From contig SHLP01000012.1 in assembly GCA_004283055.1 (NCBI GenBank), positions 1 to 52,737 on the forward strand: a stretch of DNA of 52,737 nt. Reading direction: 5' to 3'. This stretch comes from Deltaproteobacteria bacterium (lineage in GTDB: Bacteria; Myxococcota_A; Polyangia; Polyangiales; Houyiibacteriaceae). Positions 18,674 through 28,096 of the stretch are shown here, in pieces (position 1 is the first letter of the stretch; the number at the start of each line of letters is the position of its first letter). Both the position numbers and the translations under genes were made by a program. The notes beneath the pieces were generated by a model. It did no database searches. It was not told the DNA's origin and worked only from the letters and a program-made list of their open reading frames with translations.

Positions 18674-20161
18674 TCACTCCACGTAGCCGAGCGCCCGCAG
18701 TTGCTCGACCACAGCAGGGTCGACCTCTCCGCCGCGAGTCTTTCCGGCCTCGATCGCTGCGACCAAGGCTTCGAGCTCCGGGCGCTTGGGATGATCGCCA
18801 AGCGGCATCGGTGAGCGCTCGCCGGGATCGGAGGCGAGATCGATCCGCATGTACTTCCCGCCGGCCCAAAGCAGCTTCTCGTGACCGAACCACATGGCCG
18901 CCGCCGGCATCGCCGCTGGTCCGGTCTTCGGTCCTCGATCGGGATTCGGAATCGCAACCGACTCGACCGCTGGCATGGGTTGGGGAAGCCGGCCGTCGCG
19001 TAACAGCGAGTGCACGGCGATGGCGGGGAACGGCTCGGGCAGCGCGGGGGCGTTACCGTCGGTCCAGTACAGAAACGGAACGCGAGTGTTGCCTTCGTAC
19101 ACGAAGAGGTGCCTCCACATGCCGTGCTCCATCAGCATCTCACCATGGTCCGCCGTGATGCCCATCCGGTAGCCGGCTTTGAGCCAACCGGCGCGTTCCA
19201 GCGTCGAGAGCGACCGCTGCAATGCCCGGTCCTCTCGATAGACCCCGTAGTCATAGAGATCGGTGAGCTGCGCGCGCAGCACGACCTCCTTGCTTGGCTC
19301 GAGCACGTTCCGCAGGTAGAGGCGGAAATCGGCCTTGAAGCCCGCTGGCGCCATTTGCGGATCGAGCAGGTCCCAACCCAAGCCGGGGTCGGGCGCTACC
19401 CAAGGGTCGTGCGCCTGGATGAAGTTGAGTACGAGAAACAGGGGCACCTTGGGGTCGACGTCTCGTGCGAGGACGCGTCGGAGCGTCGGCGGCACCCAAT
19501 CGGCGCGCGGGTCGTGTTTCCGCGGACGCGTTGCAACGACCGAGAAACCACGCTGCAATCCCGCTTCGCCAAGAAGCCCGTTGTCGCTCACGAGCACCGT
19601 CTGATAGCCGCGGTCTTGCATCTCTTCGGCCAAGGTGCGGACCTCTTCACGAAGCGGATACACGTACAGCGAGCGAACGCGCTGACCCTTCTCGTCTTTG
19701 ACGTCGTGCGCGTAATGCGCGCCGTGCCACGCAACCGAGACGCCCGTGAAATAGCTGGCATGGGTTGGCAGGCTCCAGTCCCCTGGCGTGTAGGCGCGGC
19801 AGCTATGCACCGCTCCACGCGCCTTGAGCGACTCCAGGTAGGGCGTCGTCCTGCGTCCGTATCCACACAGTGAGCTGTGATCGGCGCGGACCGTATCGAG
19901 CACGGCCAAGACCACCGTGGGCGCCTTGACCTCGGCGCGCGGCGGCTCCGCCGATTGGATGTTCAAGGCGTCGTCCAGCTGAAACGGACCGCGTGGGATC
20001 ACCTCGTAGATTTCGTCGACGTCAGGGGGCGGCCGCTGTCCTTCGATCGCGCTTGCCTGTTCCGTGCCGTCACGATTGCACGTGCCCCCACCTCGGCATG
20101 CTGCCACGGAAAGCAGCGCAGCGGTCAGGCGCAGCGCAACATGCCGGTCCACCGATCCCAT
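18674..20161 (-). CDS. Sulfatase-like (alkaline phosphatase superfamily) lipoprotein
   Basis: The product is 495 aa. A lipoprotein signal peptide ends in SVAAC (C22), so it is predicted to be lipid-anchored. The core begins TVVLAVLDTVRADHSSLCGYG with the metal-binding D89, and the late ADHGEML motif supplies further metal ligands. Where formylglycine sulfatases have C/S-x-P-x-R, this protein reads DWSLPTHAS: Ser130 is at the nucleophile position but the conserved Arg is replaced by His. True sulfatase chemistry is therefore uncertain, and a phosphohydrolase or phosphotransferase is possible. The C-terminus LRALGYVE is shared with the second sulfatase-like gene at 29978-32224. It converges on the P450 gene with a 13-bp gap. 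Confidence 0.88.
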   Translation of the reverse strand: MGSVDRHVALRLTAALLSVAACRGGGTCNRDGTEQASAIEGQRPPPDVDEIYEVIPRGPFQLDDALNIQSAEPPRAEVKAPTVVLAVLDTVRADHSSLCGYGRRTTPYLESLKARGAVHSCRAYTPGDWSLPTHASYFTGVSVAWHGAHYAHDVKDEKGQRVRSLYVYPLREEVRTLAEEMQDRGYQTVLVSDNGLLGEAGLQRGFSVVATRPRKHDPRADWVPPTLRRVLARDVDPKVPLFLVLNFIQAHDPWVAPDPGLGWDLLDPQMAPAGFKADFRLYLRNVLEPSKEVVLRAQLTDLYDYGVYREDRALQRSLSTLERAGWLKAGYRMGITADHGEMLMEHGMWRHLFVYEGNTRVPFLYWTDGNAPALPEPFPAIAVHSLLRDGRLPQPMPAVESVAIPNPDRGPKTGPAAMPAAAMWFGHEKLLWAGGKYMRIDLASDPGERSPMPLGDHPKRPELEALVAAIEAGKTRGGEVDPAVVEQLRALGYVE

Positions 20162-20233
20162 GACCTTAGCCTAGAGCGACGCTCTCTAAACCACCAACAA
20201 TCGGTCGCGTAGCCGCGACGACGCCGAACGCAG

Positions 20234-20428
20234 CTACGTCAGCTCGAAGTCCTTGCAGAACAGCAGCGCGGCGCTCGGATCCTCGTAGCGCGACTTCCGA
20301 TGGCGATGCGTGGGGAAGCCGTGGGCACAGCCCGCCGCCGGGTCGAAGAGGACGCAATCCTCGCAGTTCCATTTGAGGCGAAATCGTTCTCGCTGCTCGC
20401 GGAAGCGTTCGTCCTGCTCGACCTTCAT
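20234..20428 (-). CDS. Small Cys/His-rich putative metal-binding protein (64 aa)
   Basis: The ATG at 20428 overlaps the rpiB stop as ATGA, a classic translational-coupling junction, which decides the start. The 64 residues contain C22xxC25, C34, H36, H41, H43 and C58, in the order NCEDCVLFDP, GCAHGFPTHRH and FCKDFELT. This is a likely zinc or iron-sulfur site. The first 20 residues are charged and helical (EQDERFREQRERFRLKW). There is no export signal. It is the last gene of the fatty-acid/rpiB run. I do not know a named family; similar short CxxC...FCKxFEL proteins are, from memory, recurrent in deltaproteobacterial genomes. Confidence 0.75.
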   Translation of the reverse strand: MKVEQDERFREQRERFRLKWNCEDCVLFDPAAGCAHGFPTHRHRKSRYEDPSAALLFCKDFELT

Positions 20429-20862
20429 GAAGAAGCTTCGATCTTCTCGACGCGACGCTCGTGGCGGCCGCCTTCGAAGTCGTGGCTCAGGAAGGCCTCG
20501 AGGATGGCCGCAGCGAGACCCGGGCCCACGACCCGCGCCCCAACGCAAAGAACGTTGGCGTCGTTGTGCTGGCGGCTCATCGAAGCGCTAAAGACGTCGC
20601 CGCAGAGCGCAGCGCGCACCCCTGGGTGCCGGTTGGCCGCCATCGACATCCCGATCCCCGTGCCGCATACGAGCAGCCCAAGCCCATCGCCCCGGGCCAC
20701 CGCGCTCGCGACCCGGTGCGCGTAGTCCGGATAGTCGGTGGAATCGCTGCTGTCCGTGCCGAGGTCGACGACCTCGTACCCAAGGTCGGCGGCCACCGCA
20801 CTAAGCTCGCGCTTGAGGCCCAAGCCGGCGTGATCGGAACCAACGATGAGTGACTTGGCCAT
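20425..20862 (-). CDS. rpiB: Ribose-5-phosphate isomerase B
   Basis: The ATG at 20862 (MAKSLIVGSDHAGLGLK) gives 145 aa, the usual RpiB/LacAB size; the longer open frame upstream runs into fabF and is not real. Family motifs are GSDHAG at the phosphate site, the catalytic Cys in VCGTGIGMSMAANR, and SRQHNDANVL. It interconverts ribose-5-phosphate and ribulose-5-phosphate in the cytoplasm. It starts two bases after the fabF stop and overlaps the next small gene by 4 bp. Placement at the end of the fab operon is common in this part of the bacterial tree. Confidence 0.95.
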   Translation of the reverse strand: MAKSLIVGSDHAGLGLKRELSAVAADLGYEVVDLGTDSSDSTDYPDYAHRVASAVARGDGLGLLVCGTGIGMSMAANRHPGVRAALCGDVFSASMSRQHNDANVLCVGARVVGPGLAAAILEAFLSHDFEGGRHERRVEKIEASS

Positions 20863-20864
20863 GG

Positions 20865-22103
20865 CTACGGGGCCTTTAGCACGAGCGTGCAGTTCGTTCC
20901 GCCAAAGCCGAAGGAGTTGTTCATGAGGGCGCGAATCGGTCGCTCCTGTGCCTCGTTGGGCACCAGATTCATCCCGTCTGCCTCCGGATCGGGCTTCTCC
21001 AGGTTGATCGTCGGCGGCATGAGGCCGTCGCGCATGGCTAGCGCACACAGAACGGGCTCGAGTCCCCCTGCGGCGCCGAGGAGGTGCCCGCTCATGCTCT
21101 TGGTGCTCGACACGGCAAGCCCGTCGCTGGCATGAGCGCCGAACACTCGACGAATCGCTTGAAGCTCCCCGACGTCGCCCTGCGCCGTCGAAGTCCCGTG
21201 CGCGTTGATGTAGTCGAGGTCGTCTGGATTGAGCTTCGCGTCGGCCAATGCTGCCTTCATCGCGCGCTGCGCGCCTTCAGCCTCGGGCGCGGGTTGCACC
21301 ATGTGATGTGCATCCGAGGTGGCGCCGTAGCCGACGATCTCGGCGATGATCTCGGCGCCGCGCGCCATCGCAGCCTCCCGCTCTTCGAGAACCATCACGC
21401 CCGCACCCTCGGCGATCACGAATCCGTCCCGGTCGGCATCGAACGGCCGGCTCGCAAGCTCGGGCTCGTCGTTGCGCCGCGACAGCGCACGCATCGAGGT
21501 GAATCCGGCCACACCCGTTGCTGTAACCGCCGCCTCGGCGCCACCCGCGACCGCAGCGTCGATTTCGCCTCGCTGAATCCAGCGAAACGCGTCTCCGATG
21601 GCATGCGCACCCGACGCGCACGCGCTGGTGTGCGTGTAGCTCGGCCCCTTGAATCCCCAGTCCAGCGTGACCTGGCCCGGCGCGAGGTTGGAAATCACCG
21701 ACGGGATGAAGTACGGCGAAACCCGGCGCGGCCCCTTGTCGAAGAGTGTCTTGCAGGTGTCTTCGAAGACCTCGAGCCCGCAGAAGCCGACCCCTATGAA
21801 AGTGCCAACGCGCTCCTTCGCTTCGTCGCTTGGATCGAAGCCCGAGCTCTTGATCGCCTGCGCGCTCGAAGCGATGGCGAATTGTATGAAGCGCGCCGCT
21901 TCCCTGAGGCGTCGCTTCGGCATGTACTGAAGTGGGTCGAAGTCCGTGCACTCACCCGCGATTTGTGACGCGAAATCGCTGGGGTCGAATCCCGTGATGC
22001 GCGCAATGCCGCTCCGCCCCTCGGATACGTTCTTCCAAGTGGTCTCGACATCCGCGCCGCATGGACTGACGGTGCCCAGCCCCGTGATGACTACTCGCCG
22101 CAT
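20865..22103 (-). CDS. fabF: Beta-ketoacyl-ACP synthase II
   Basis: The product is 412 aa, normal for KAS II. It elongates acyl-ACP with malonyl-ACP. The Cys-His-His catalytic set is visible: the nucleophile in TSACASGAHAIGDA, the first His in NAHGTSTAQGD and the second in TKSMSGHLLGAAG. The start MRRVVITGLGTVSPCG is the standard FabF N-terminus. It follows acpP by 34 bases and precedes rpiB by two. The Cys-His-His set marks elongation rather than initiation activity, which matters because no fabH is present in this operon. Confidence 0.97.
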   Translation of the reverse strand: MRRVVITGLGTVSPCGADVETTWKNVSEGRSGIARITGFDPSDFASQIAGECTDFDPLQYMPKRRLREAARFIQFAIASSAQAIKSSGFDPSDEAKERVGTFIGVGFCGLEVFEDTCKTLFDKGPRRVSPYFIPSVISNLAPGQVTLDWGFKGPSYTHTSACASGAHAIGDAFRWIQRGEIDAAVAGGAEAAVTATGVAGFTSMRALSRRNDEPELASRPFDADRDGFVIAEGAGVMVLEEREAAMARGAEIIAEIVGYGATSDAHHMVQPAPEAEGAQRAMKAALADAKLNPDDLDYINAHGTSTAQGDVGELQAIRRVFGAHASDGLAVSSTKSMSGHLLGAAGGLEPVLCALAMRDGLMPPTINLEKPDPEADGMNLVPNEAQERPIRALMNNSFGFGGTNCTLVLKAP

Positions 22104-22137
22104 CGACCCGCCCGCTCTCGGAGAGCGCAGTGGACTG

Positions 22138-22371
22138 TCAGCCCTTGTGCGCTTCTATGTATTTGATCGCGTCGCGGACGGTTTTGATTTTCTCTGTGTC
22201 CTCGTCTGGAATCTCAATCTCGAACTGCTCCTCGAGGGCCAAGACCACTTCGACGATCGCGAGTGAGTCGGCCTTGAGGTCTTCGATGAAATCCTGCTCT
22301 TCTTGAATGTCGGCCCCGTCGACGTCGAGCTTGTCCGACACGATTTCTTTGACCTTCTCCGCGATGTCCAT
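22138..22371 (-). CDS. acpP: Acyl carrier protein
   Basis: The product is 77 aa, acidic and helical. The phosphopantetheine attachment serine is S36 in [12 protein letters not shown] (the usual motif is DSLDxVE; here Ala replaces the Asp after Leu). It carries growing acyl chains. GGAAG precedes the ATG at about seven bases. Between fabG and fabF it keeps the usual gene order. Confidence 0.96.
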   Translation of the reverse strand: MDIAEKVKEIVSDKLDVDGADIQEEQDFIEDLKADSLAIVEVVLALEEQFEIEIPDEDTEKIKTVRDAIKYIEAHKG

Positions 22372-22394
22372 CTGCTTCCTCCGTCATGCGCGCC

Positions 22395-23141
22395 TTAGAC
22401 GTGCATGCCTCCATTGACCCGGACTACCTGTCCGGTGATATAGCCCGCTTCGTCGCTTGCCAAAAACACAACTGCGGCGGCCACCTCCTCGGGCCGGCCA
22501 ATCCGGCCCAGCGGCGTCTGATCCACGATACCCTGCCGGGCGGCCTCGGGCAGATCTGCAGTCATATCGGTCTCGATGAAGCCCGGGGCCACCGCGTTCA
22601 CCGTAATCCCCCGAGAGGCGTACTCGCGTGCGAGCGAGCGCGTGAGGCCCAGTAGAGCCGCCTTCGAGGAAGCGTATACGGCCTGGCCGGCGTTGCCGGA
22701 CTCCGCCACCACGCTCGAGAGATTGATGATGCGTCCCCAGCGGTTCTTCATCATCGGGCGGATGCACGCCTTGGCGCAGTACACCGCTCCATTCACATTC
22801 GTCGCCCAGGTCATCTGCAGATCCTTTGCAGACACTCTCAACAGCAGCTGGTCGAGCGAGATTCCGGCGTTGTTGACGAGAATGTCGATTCGCCCGTGCC
22901 GCGTGACCGCCTCTTTGATGTTTCGTTCTACTGAATCGGGGTCAGCAACGTCGAATGCAACGAGCTCGGCTCGCCCACCGGTCTCTTCGATGAGCCGCAC
23001 GGTTTCCCGCGCAGCCTCCTCGTTCGACCGATAGTTCACGAGGACGAGGGCGCCTGCCTGCGCGAGTGCAACGCTGGTCGCCCGGCCGATGCCTCGTGAC
23101 CCCCCAGTCACGATGGCGGTTTTCCCGGCCAGATCGAACAC
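22395..23141 (-). CDS. fabG: 3-oxoacyl-ACP reductase
   Basis: The product is 248 aa, standard for FabG. It is an NADPH-dependent short-chain dehydrogenase/reductase reducing beta-ketoacyl-ACP. It shows the nucleotide-binding TGGSRGIGRAT loop, the NNAGIS motif, the catalytic Ser in NLSSVVAESG, and the YxxxK pair in VYASSKAALLGL. The C-terminus GQVVRVNGGMHV is typical. Its start is three bases after the rpmF stop, exactly where plsX, fabH and fabD are normally found. Confidence 0.96.
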   Translation of the reverse strand: MFDLAGKTAIVTGGSRGIGRATSVALAQAGALVLVNYRSNEEAARETVRLIEETGGRAELVAFDVADPDSVERNIKEAVTRHGRIDILVNNAGISLDQLLLRVSAKDLQMTWATNVNGAVYCAKACIRPMMKNRWGRIINLSSVVAESGNAGQAVYASSKAALLGLTRSLAREYASRGITVNAVAPGFIETDMTADLPEAARQGIVDQTPLGRIGRPEEVAAAVVFLASDEAGYITGQVVRVNGGMHV

Positions 23142-23144
23142 GCG

Positions 23145-23339
23145 CTACTCGAGCTCTTCGTTCTTGCCCTTGATGACCTGCCGGCCTTTGTAAAAGCCGC
23201 AGGCGGGGCAGGCCCGGTGTGGGAGCATCACGTCGCCGCAGTTGGGGCATGCGCTCACGTTCGGGGCGGTGATTTTGTCGTGATTGGCGCGCCGCTGATC
23301 GCGCTTCATCGGGCTGGTTCTGCGTTTAGGTACTGCCAC
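23145..23339 (-). CDS. rpmF: Ribosomal protein L32
   Basis: The start is GTG at 23339, decided by protein content (mature start AVPKRRTSPMKRDQRR) and by GAGGA about nine bases upstream. The product is 64 aa. Two CxxC pairs (C31xxC34 in CPNCG and C44xxC47 in CPACG) make it the zinc-binding form of L32. Its place directly after yceD is conserved across bacteria. The open frame continues upstream inside the end of yceD but is not L32-like there. Confidence 0.95.
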   Translation of the reverse strand: MAVPKRRTSPMKRDQRRANHDKITAPNVSACPNCGDVMLPHRACPACGFYKGRQVIKGKNEELE

Positions 23340-23343
23340 GGAA

Positions 23344-23904
23344 TCATTCCTCGTTCTTCGTAAGTGCTTCTTTGAGTTTGAGCAGGGGAGCGAAGCGCGC
23401 GTCCGGCGCCGCATCCCCAAAGACCTCGGCTGGCGGCCGAAGGTGATCCGGAATCGCGATGCCTTCGCACGCGTCCGAACAGAGCGGTTTCATGGGCGCT
23501 TCGAGCAGCAAGTACTCGCGCACCATCGGGTCCAAAACGACCTCGGCCCCGGCGTAGTAGTCCCGGTTGACCTCGTCCAGCTGAACGTCGATCTCATCGC
23601 TCTCCGCGCTCCCGTGCGGGCGCATGTGCTCGGGGCTGAACAGCGCTGTTAGAGGCAGGTCGACGGCGATGGGAACGTCGGCCAGACAACGCGCGCAGGT
23701 CGCGCTGAGCTCGGCCTCGACGTGCGCCTGAACGAGCACATCCATCCCGGTTCGCTGCGCGTGGACGGTCAGCCGGCCACTGTCTGCCCCGGCGCTCAGC
23801 TCCGTGTCGGCGAGCGCAGACGTCAACCAATCCGTGCCGATGGCAAAGTTCCAATCCTTCCCGGCCTCATCGAGGTCCTGGATCTTTAGGACGAAGGTAG
23901 ACAT
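23344..23904 (-). CDS. yceD: YceD family protein (DUF177)
   Basis: The product is 186 aa. The family is linked to 23S rRNA accumulation and almost always precedes rpmF. The family core ELSATCARCLADVPIAVDLPLTALF is clear, with a CxxC that may bind metal. The acidic DEIDVQLDEVNRDYYAGAEVVLDPMVREYLLLEAPMKPLCSDAC is typical, including the conserved C-terminal cysteines. The next gene starts four bases after its stop. It is the first gene of the fab operon, with a good promoter about 60-85 bases upstream. Confidence 0.93.
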   Translation of the reverse strand: MSTFVLKIQDLDEAGKDWNFAIGTDWLTSALADTELSAGADSGRLTVHAQRTGMDVLVQAHVEAELSATCARCLADVPIAVDLPLTALFSPEHMRPHGSAESDEIDVQLDEVNRDYYAGAEVVLDPMVREYLLLEAPMKPLCSDACEGIAIPDHLRPPAEVFGDAAPDARFAPLLKLKEALTKNEE

Positions 23905-23960
23905 TGAGCTCAGAGTGAGAAGCGACCGCCAAGCGACCCTCCCAGGCCGCAGAACGCGCT

Positions 23961-23989
23961 ACTATTCGTTGTGCTCTCAGGGCTGTCAA
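23961..23989 (-). promoter_or_regulatory. Sigma-70-type promoter for the yceD-rpmF-fab operon
   Basis: On the minus strand a perfect -35 TTGACA (23989-23984) is followed by a 17-base spacer and AATAGT (23966-23961), which matches the -10 consensus at four of six positions including the key A and final T. Transcription would start near 23954, giving a 5' leader of about 50 bases before the yceD ATG at 23904. Confidence 0.6.
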
Positions 23990-24178
23990 GGAGGGTGGCG
24001 CGCGCCCTGCTCGGCTGGTTAACTGTTTGTAATGCGGTCGCTTTTGGGCGACGTGTCGCTGCCGGACGCTGGCACTCGCGCTGGGCCCCACAGACTGTGC
24101 CCCTGCACCCCTGCAGGAGCCCCCTGCCCGCTCCGTCCCCGGTCGCCAATCTGTCGGAGCGTGATACGTTTGCGCCTC

Positions 24179-25021
24179 ATGGCTGACGAATTTCGAAGGT
24201 TTTCGGGTACTTCTACTTATCTCACCAGCGAGGCGCTCGAGTCCGCCGTCAACTGCGCGGTCGTCCTCGAGCGACCCCTCCTGATTCGCGGCGAGCCGGG
24301 CACCGGCAAAACCCTCCTCGCCGAGGCGGTCTCCGAATCTCTCGGCCTGCCTCTGATTCGCTGGAACATCCGCAGCACGACCCGCGCCCAAGACGGTCTG
24401 TATGTGTACGACACCGTGCAGCGCCTCTACGACTCCCGGTTTGGAGACAAGGACGTCAATGACATCAGCGAGTACATCAAGCTCGGCCCGATGGGAGAGT
24501 CCTTCAACGCCAAGGAGCGGGTGGTCCTGCTGATCGACGAAATCGACAAAGCCGACGTCGAGTTCCCGAACGACCTCCTCAACGAGCTGGACCGGATGCA
24601 GTTCCACGTCGACGAAACGCAGCAAGACATCGTCGCCGAAGAGCGCCCCATCGTCATCATCACCAGCAACGCCGAGAAGGAGCTGCCCGATGCGTTCCTT
24701 CGACGCTGCGTGTTCCACTTCATCGATTTCCCCACGCCGGAGCTGATGACTGAAATCGTCCAGGTTCATCATCCCAAAGTCCACGAAAGCCTCGTGGAGC
24801 AGGCGCTCAAGACCTTCTACGAAATCAGGAGCATGCGTCGCCTCCGCAAGCGCCCGAGCACCAGCGAGCTCGTCGACTGGATCGCGGTTCTTCAGCGCGC
24901 CGGCATCGAGAGCGTGAAGCTCGAAGAAAACCTCCCCTTCCTGGGCGCCCTGCTCAAAAAAGAACAAGACCTCGTCGCGTTCGCCGATCAGCTGTCGGGC
25001 GGCCGCCAATGGAGAAGCTGA
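24179..25021 (+). CDS. MoxR-type AAA+ ATPase
   Basis: From the ATG at 24179 (MADEFRRFSG) the product is 280 aa. The open frame upstream is Cys/Pro/Arg-rich and not AAA-like, so I exclude it. Walker A is GEPGTGKT (38-45), Walker B is VVLLIDEID (115-123), sensor 1 is in IIITSNAEKELPDAFLRRC, and an arginine finger is plausible in FLRRC. MoxR ATPases act with VWA-domain proteins to activate or assemble target enzymes, and a VWA gene starts 16 bases downstream. No strong ribosome binding site precedes the ATG. The target is unknown; no dehydrogenase or CO-dehydrogenase genes are nearby. Confidence 0.93.
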   Translation: MADEFRRFSGTSTYLTSEALESAVNCAVVLERPLLIRGEPGTGKTLLAEAVSESLGLPLIRWNIRSTTRAQDGLYVYDTVQRLYDSRFGDKDVNDISEYIKLGPMGESFNAKERVVLLIDEIDKADVEFPNDLLNELDRMQFHVDETQQDIVAEERPIVIITSNAEKELPDAFLRRCVFHFIDFPTPELMTEIVQVHHPKVHESLVEQALKTFYEIRSMRRLRKRPSTSELVDWIAVLQRAGIESVKLEENLPFLGALLKKEQDLVAFADQLSGGRQWRS

Positions 25022-25037
25022 AATCCTAGTTCCGTTC

Positions 25038-26210
<1,173 letters not shown>

Positions 26211-26278
26211 GCCCCCTCGGATTCGAGGCGCTGGAGCGAAATTTGGGCCTCGGCCTCGGGGTCGCTTACCCTGGGAGC

Positions 26279-26758
26279 GTGGGGAAGAGCACAATCATCG
26301 TGGCCGTCGTCTTGTTCGCTAGCGGGGTGGGCAGCGCCTCGGCCGAGGAGTCCTCGTACGCCGGCGTAACCCCCGGCTCGGAGACCTCGGAGAACCTGCC
26401 GCCCAAGGCGGACGAAATTCCCGAAGGCGCCCTCATGCTCACCTGGCCGGGTTTCATGATGCTGGAGGACGGCTCCTCGTTTTTCATCCAGACCTCGAAA
26501 CCGGTGAAGTTCGGAACCAGGAAGTCCGAGGGGCGCCTGGAGCTGGTCCTGCACAACACGCAGGTTCATCTCAAGAACAACTTCCTGCCGCTCGAGACTC
26601 AGTTCTTCGACACACCGGTGGTTCGGGCCACCGTGCAGCGCAAGGGCAAGAAGAGCCTCGTGATGGTGTTCGAAATGCGCGAAGACGCCACTCCGAGCAT
26701 CACGCAGAAGATCGGCAAGGACGGGTTCAACTACGTCTTTGTCAAGTTCAGCCGGTAA
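26279..26758 (+). CDS. Exported AMIN-like beta-domain protein
   Basis: I place the start at GTG 26279, which yields a signal peptide (VGKSTIIVAVVLFASGVGSASA, the first residue being Met in vivo) and a 159-aa precursor. The mature part is beta-rich. FFDTPVVRATVQRKGKKSLVMVF and VKFGTRKSEGRLELVLHNTQV resemble the AMIN fold of PilQ and amidases, where such domains bind peptidoglycan. That assignment is tentative. It sits 68 bases after the VWA gene and 70 before hisS, in the same direction. The Gly/Leu-rich upstream in-frame sequence overlaps the end of the VWA gene and is discarded. Confidence 0.7.
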   Translation: MGKSTIIVAVVLFASGVGSASAEESSYAGVTPGSETSENLPPKADEIPEGALMLTWPGFMMLEDGSSFFIQTSKPVKFGTRKSEGRLELVLHNTQVHLKNNFLPLETQFFDTPVVRATVQRKGKKSLVMVFEMREDATPSITQKIGKDGFNYVFVKFSR

Positions 26759-26783
26759 AACCGCTGCTCCATCTCGCCTGCTC

Positions 26784-26809
26784 GGCTTCGCCCTTGCTTG
26801 GGGCGAGCC
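26784..26809 (+). terminator. Possible hairpin between the AMIN-like gene and hisS
   Basis: GGCTTCGCCC and GGGCGAGCC can form a 9-bp stem with one bulged T around a 7-base loop. No T-run follows. It could partly terminate the upstream operon or be chance in GC-rich DNA. Confidence 0.25.
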
Positions 26810-26828
26810 CATCGAGTAACCGGACGCC

Positions 26829-28088
26829 ATGAGCATTCGCGCCGTCAAAGGGATGAAGGACATCCTGTCGGACGAGATCTCGAAGTGGCATGGCCTCGAG
26901 AAGGCGTTCCGCGATCGAGTCGAAGGCTACGGATTCCGGGAAGTGCGCTTCCCCATCGTGGAACCGACCGCGCTGTTCGTGCGCTCGATCGGCGAAACCA
27001 CCGACATCGTCGAAAAAGAGATGTACACGTTCACCGACCGAGGCGACAAATCGCTCACGCTGCGTCCCGAGGGCACGGCGTCGGCGGTGCGTGCCTACGT
27101 ACAGCACAGCGTGCAGGCCCGTGAGCCGGTCACGAAGTGGTACTATCTCGGCCCTATGTATCGTCGGGAACGGCCTGCCAAAGGGCGCTACCGGCAATTC
27201 TACCAAGCTGGGATCGAGGTCTTCGGCGATCCCGGTCCGTACGTGGACGCTGAGGTCATCGACATGGTCGTCGGCCTCGTCGGGAGCCTCGGCATCAGCG
27301 AGGTGGAAGTGCTGGTCAACTCGATCGGCGGACCCGAGACGCGTGAAACATATCGCCACGCGCTGCTCGTCTATCTGACCCCTCATCGAGCCGAGCTGTG
27401 CCCCGACTGTCAGCGGCGAATGGATGCCAATCCCCTTCGCGTGCTGGACTGCAAGGTGCCTCGCTGCGCTGAGATCGCGGCCGGCGCGCCGTCGATTCTA
27501 GAACAGCTCACCGACGAGGACCGCGCGCACTTCGAGGGGCTTCAAGAGACGCTGACGATCCTCGGGACACCCTATCGCGTCGACGGCTCGCTGGTGCGGG
27601 GCCTCGACTACTACAGCCGAACGCTTTTCGAAGTGCTTGGAAAGGGCGAAGGGTTGGGCGCTCAAAACGCCTTGCTCGGCGGAGGCCGATACGACCAAAT
27701 GGTCAGAAGTCTCGGCGGGCCGGACACCCCGGCGATCGGCTTTGCGATGGGGCTCGAGCGCTTGCTCATGGCCATGCCCGATGGGGGCACCACTTCGCAT
27801 GTCGACGTATTCATCGTCGCTGCACAGGCAGGCGTTCGTGGTCAAGCGACCCTGCTCGGCCGCGAGCTGCGCGACAGCGGGCTCCGCGTGGATAGTGACC
27901 TTCGCGGCGGGTCGCTCAAGAGCCAACTCCGCCGCGCCGACAAGCTCGACGCGCGCATCGCGATGATCCTCGGAGAGGACGAAGTCGCGCGAGGCGTCGT
28001 GCAGCTCAAGGACCTCCAGAACAAGACCCAAGAGCAGGTGCTACGCGCCGACGCCGCGCCCCGCGTTCACGCCCTGCTCTCCGATTGA
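26829..28088 (+). CDS. hisS: Histidyl-tRNA synthetase
   Basis: The product is 419 aa, the normal bacterial length. It charges tRNA-His. N-terminal IRAVKGMKDIL, motif 2 LTLRPEGTASAVRAYVQH, and the histidine-specific GLDYYSRTLFEVL and GGGRYDQMVRSLGGPDTPAIGFAMGLERLL (motif 3) are all visible. The C-terminal anticodon-binding domain starts near HVDVFIVAAQAG. It converges on the PHP-domain gene with only eight bases between stops. Confidence 0.97.
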   Translation: MSIRAVKGMKDILSDEISKWHGLEKAFRDRVEGYGFREVRFPIVEPTALFVRSIGETTDIVEKEMYTFTDRGDKSLTLRPEGTASAVRAYVQHSVQAREPVTKWYYLGPMYRRERPAKGRYRQFYQAGIEVFGDPGPYVDAEVIDMVVGLVGSLGISEVEVLVNSIGGPETRETYRHALLVYLTPHRAELCPDCQRRMDANPLRVLDCKVPRCAEIAAGAPSILEQLTDEDRAHFEGLQETLTILGTPYRVDGSLVRGLDYYSRTLFEVLGKGEGLGAQNALLGGGRYDQMVRSLGGPDTPAIGFAMGLERLLMAMPDGGTTSHVDVFIVAAQAGVRGQATLLGRELRDSGLRVDSDLRGGSLKSQLRRADKLDARIAMILGEDEVARGVVQLKDLQNKTQEQVLRADAAPRVHALLSD

Positions 28089-28096
28089 CCCCTGCA

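Noticed and set aside
24011-24050. A tRNA-Thr-like core (TTTGTAAT followed by GGTCG)
   Set aside because: The anticodon stem does not pair and there is no T-arm or acceptor stem.
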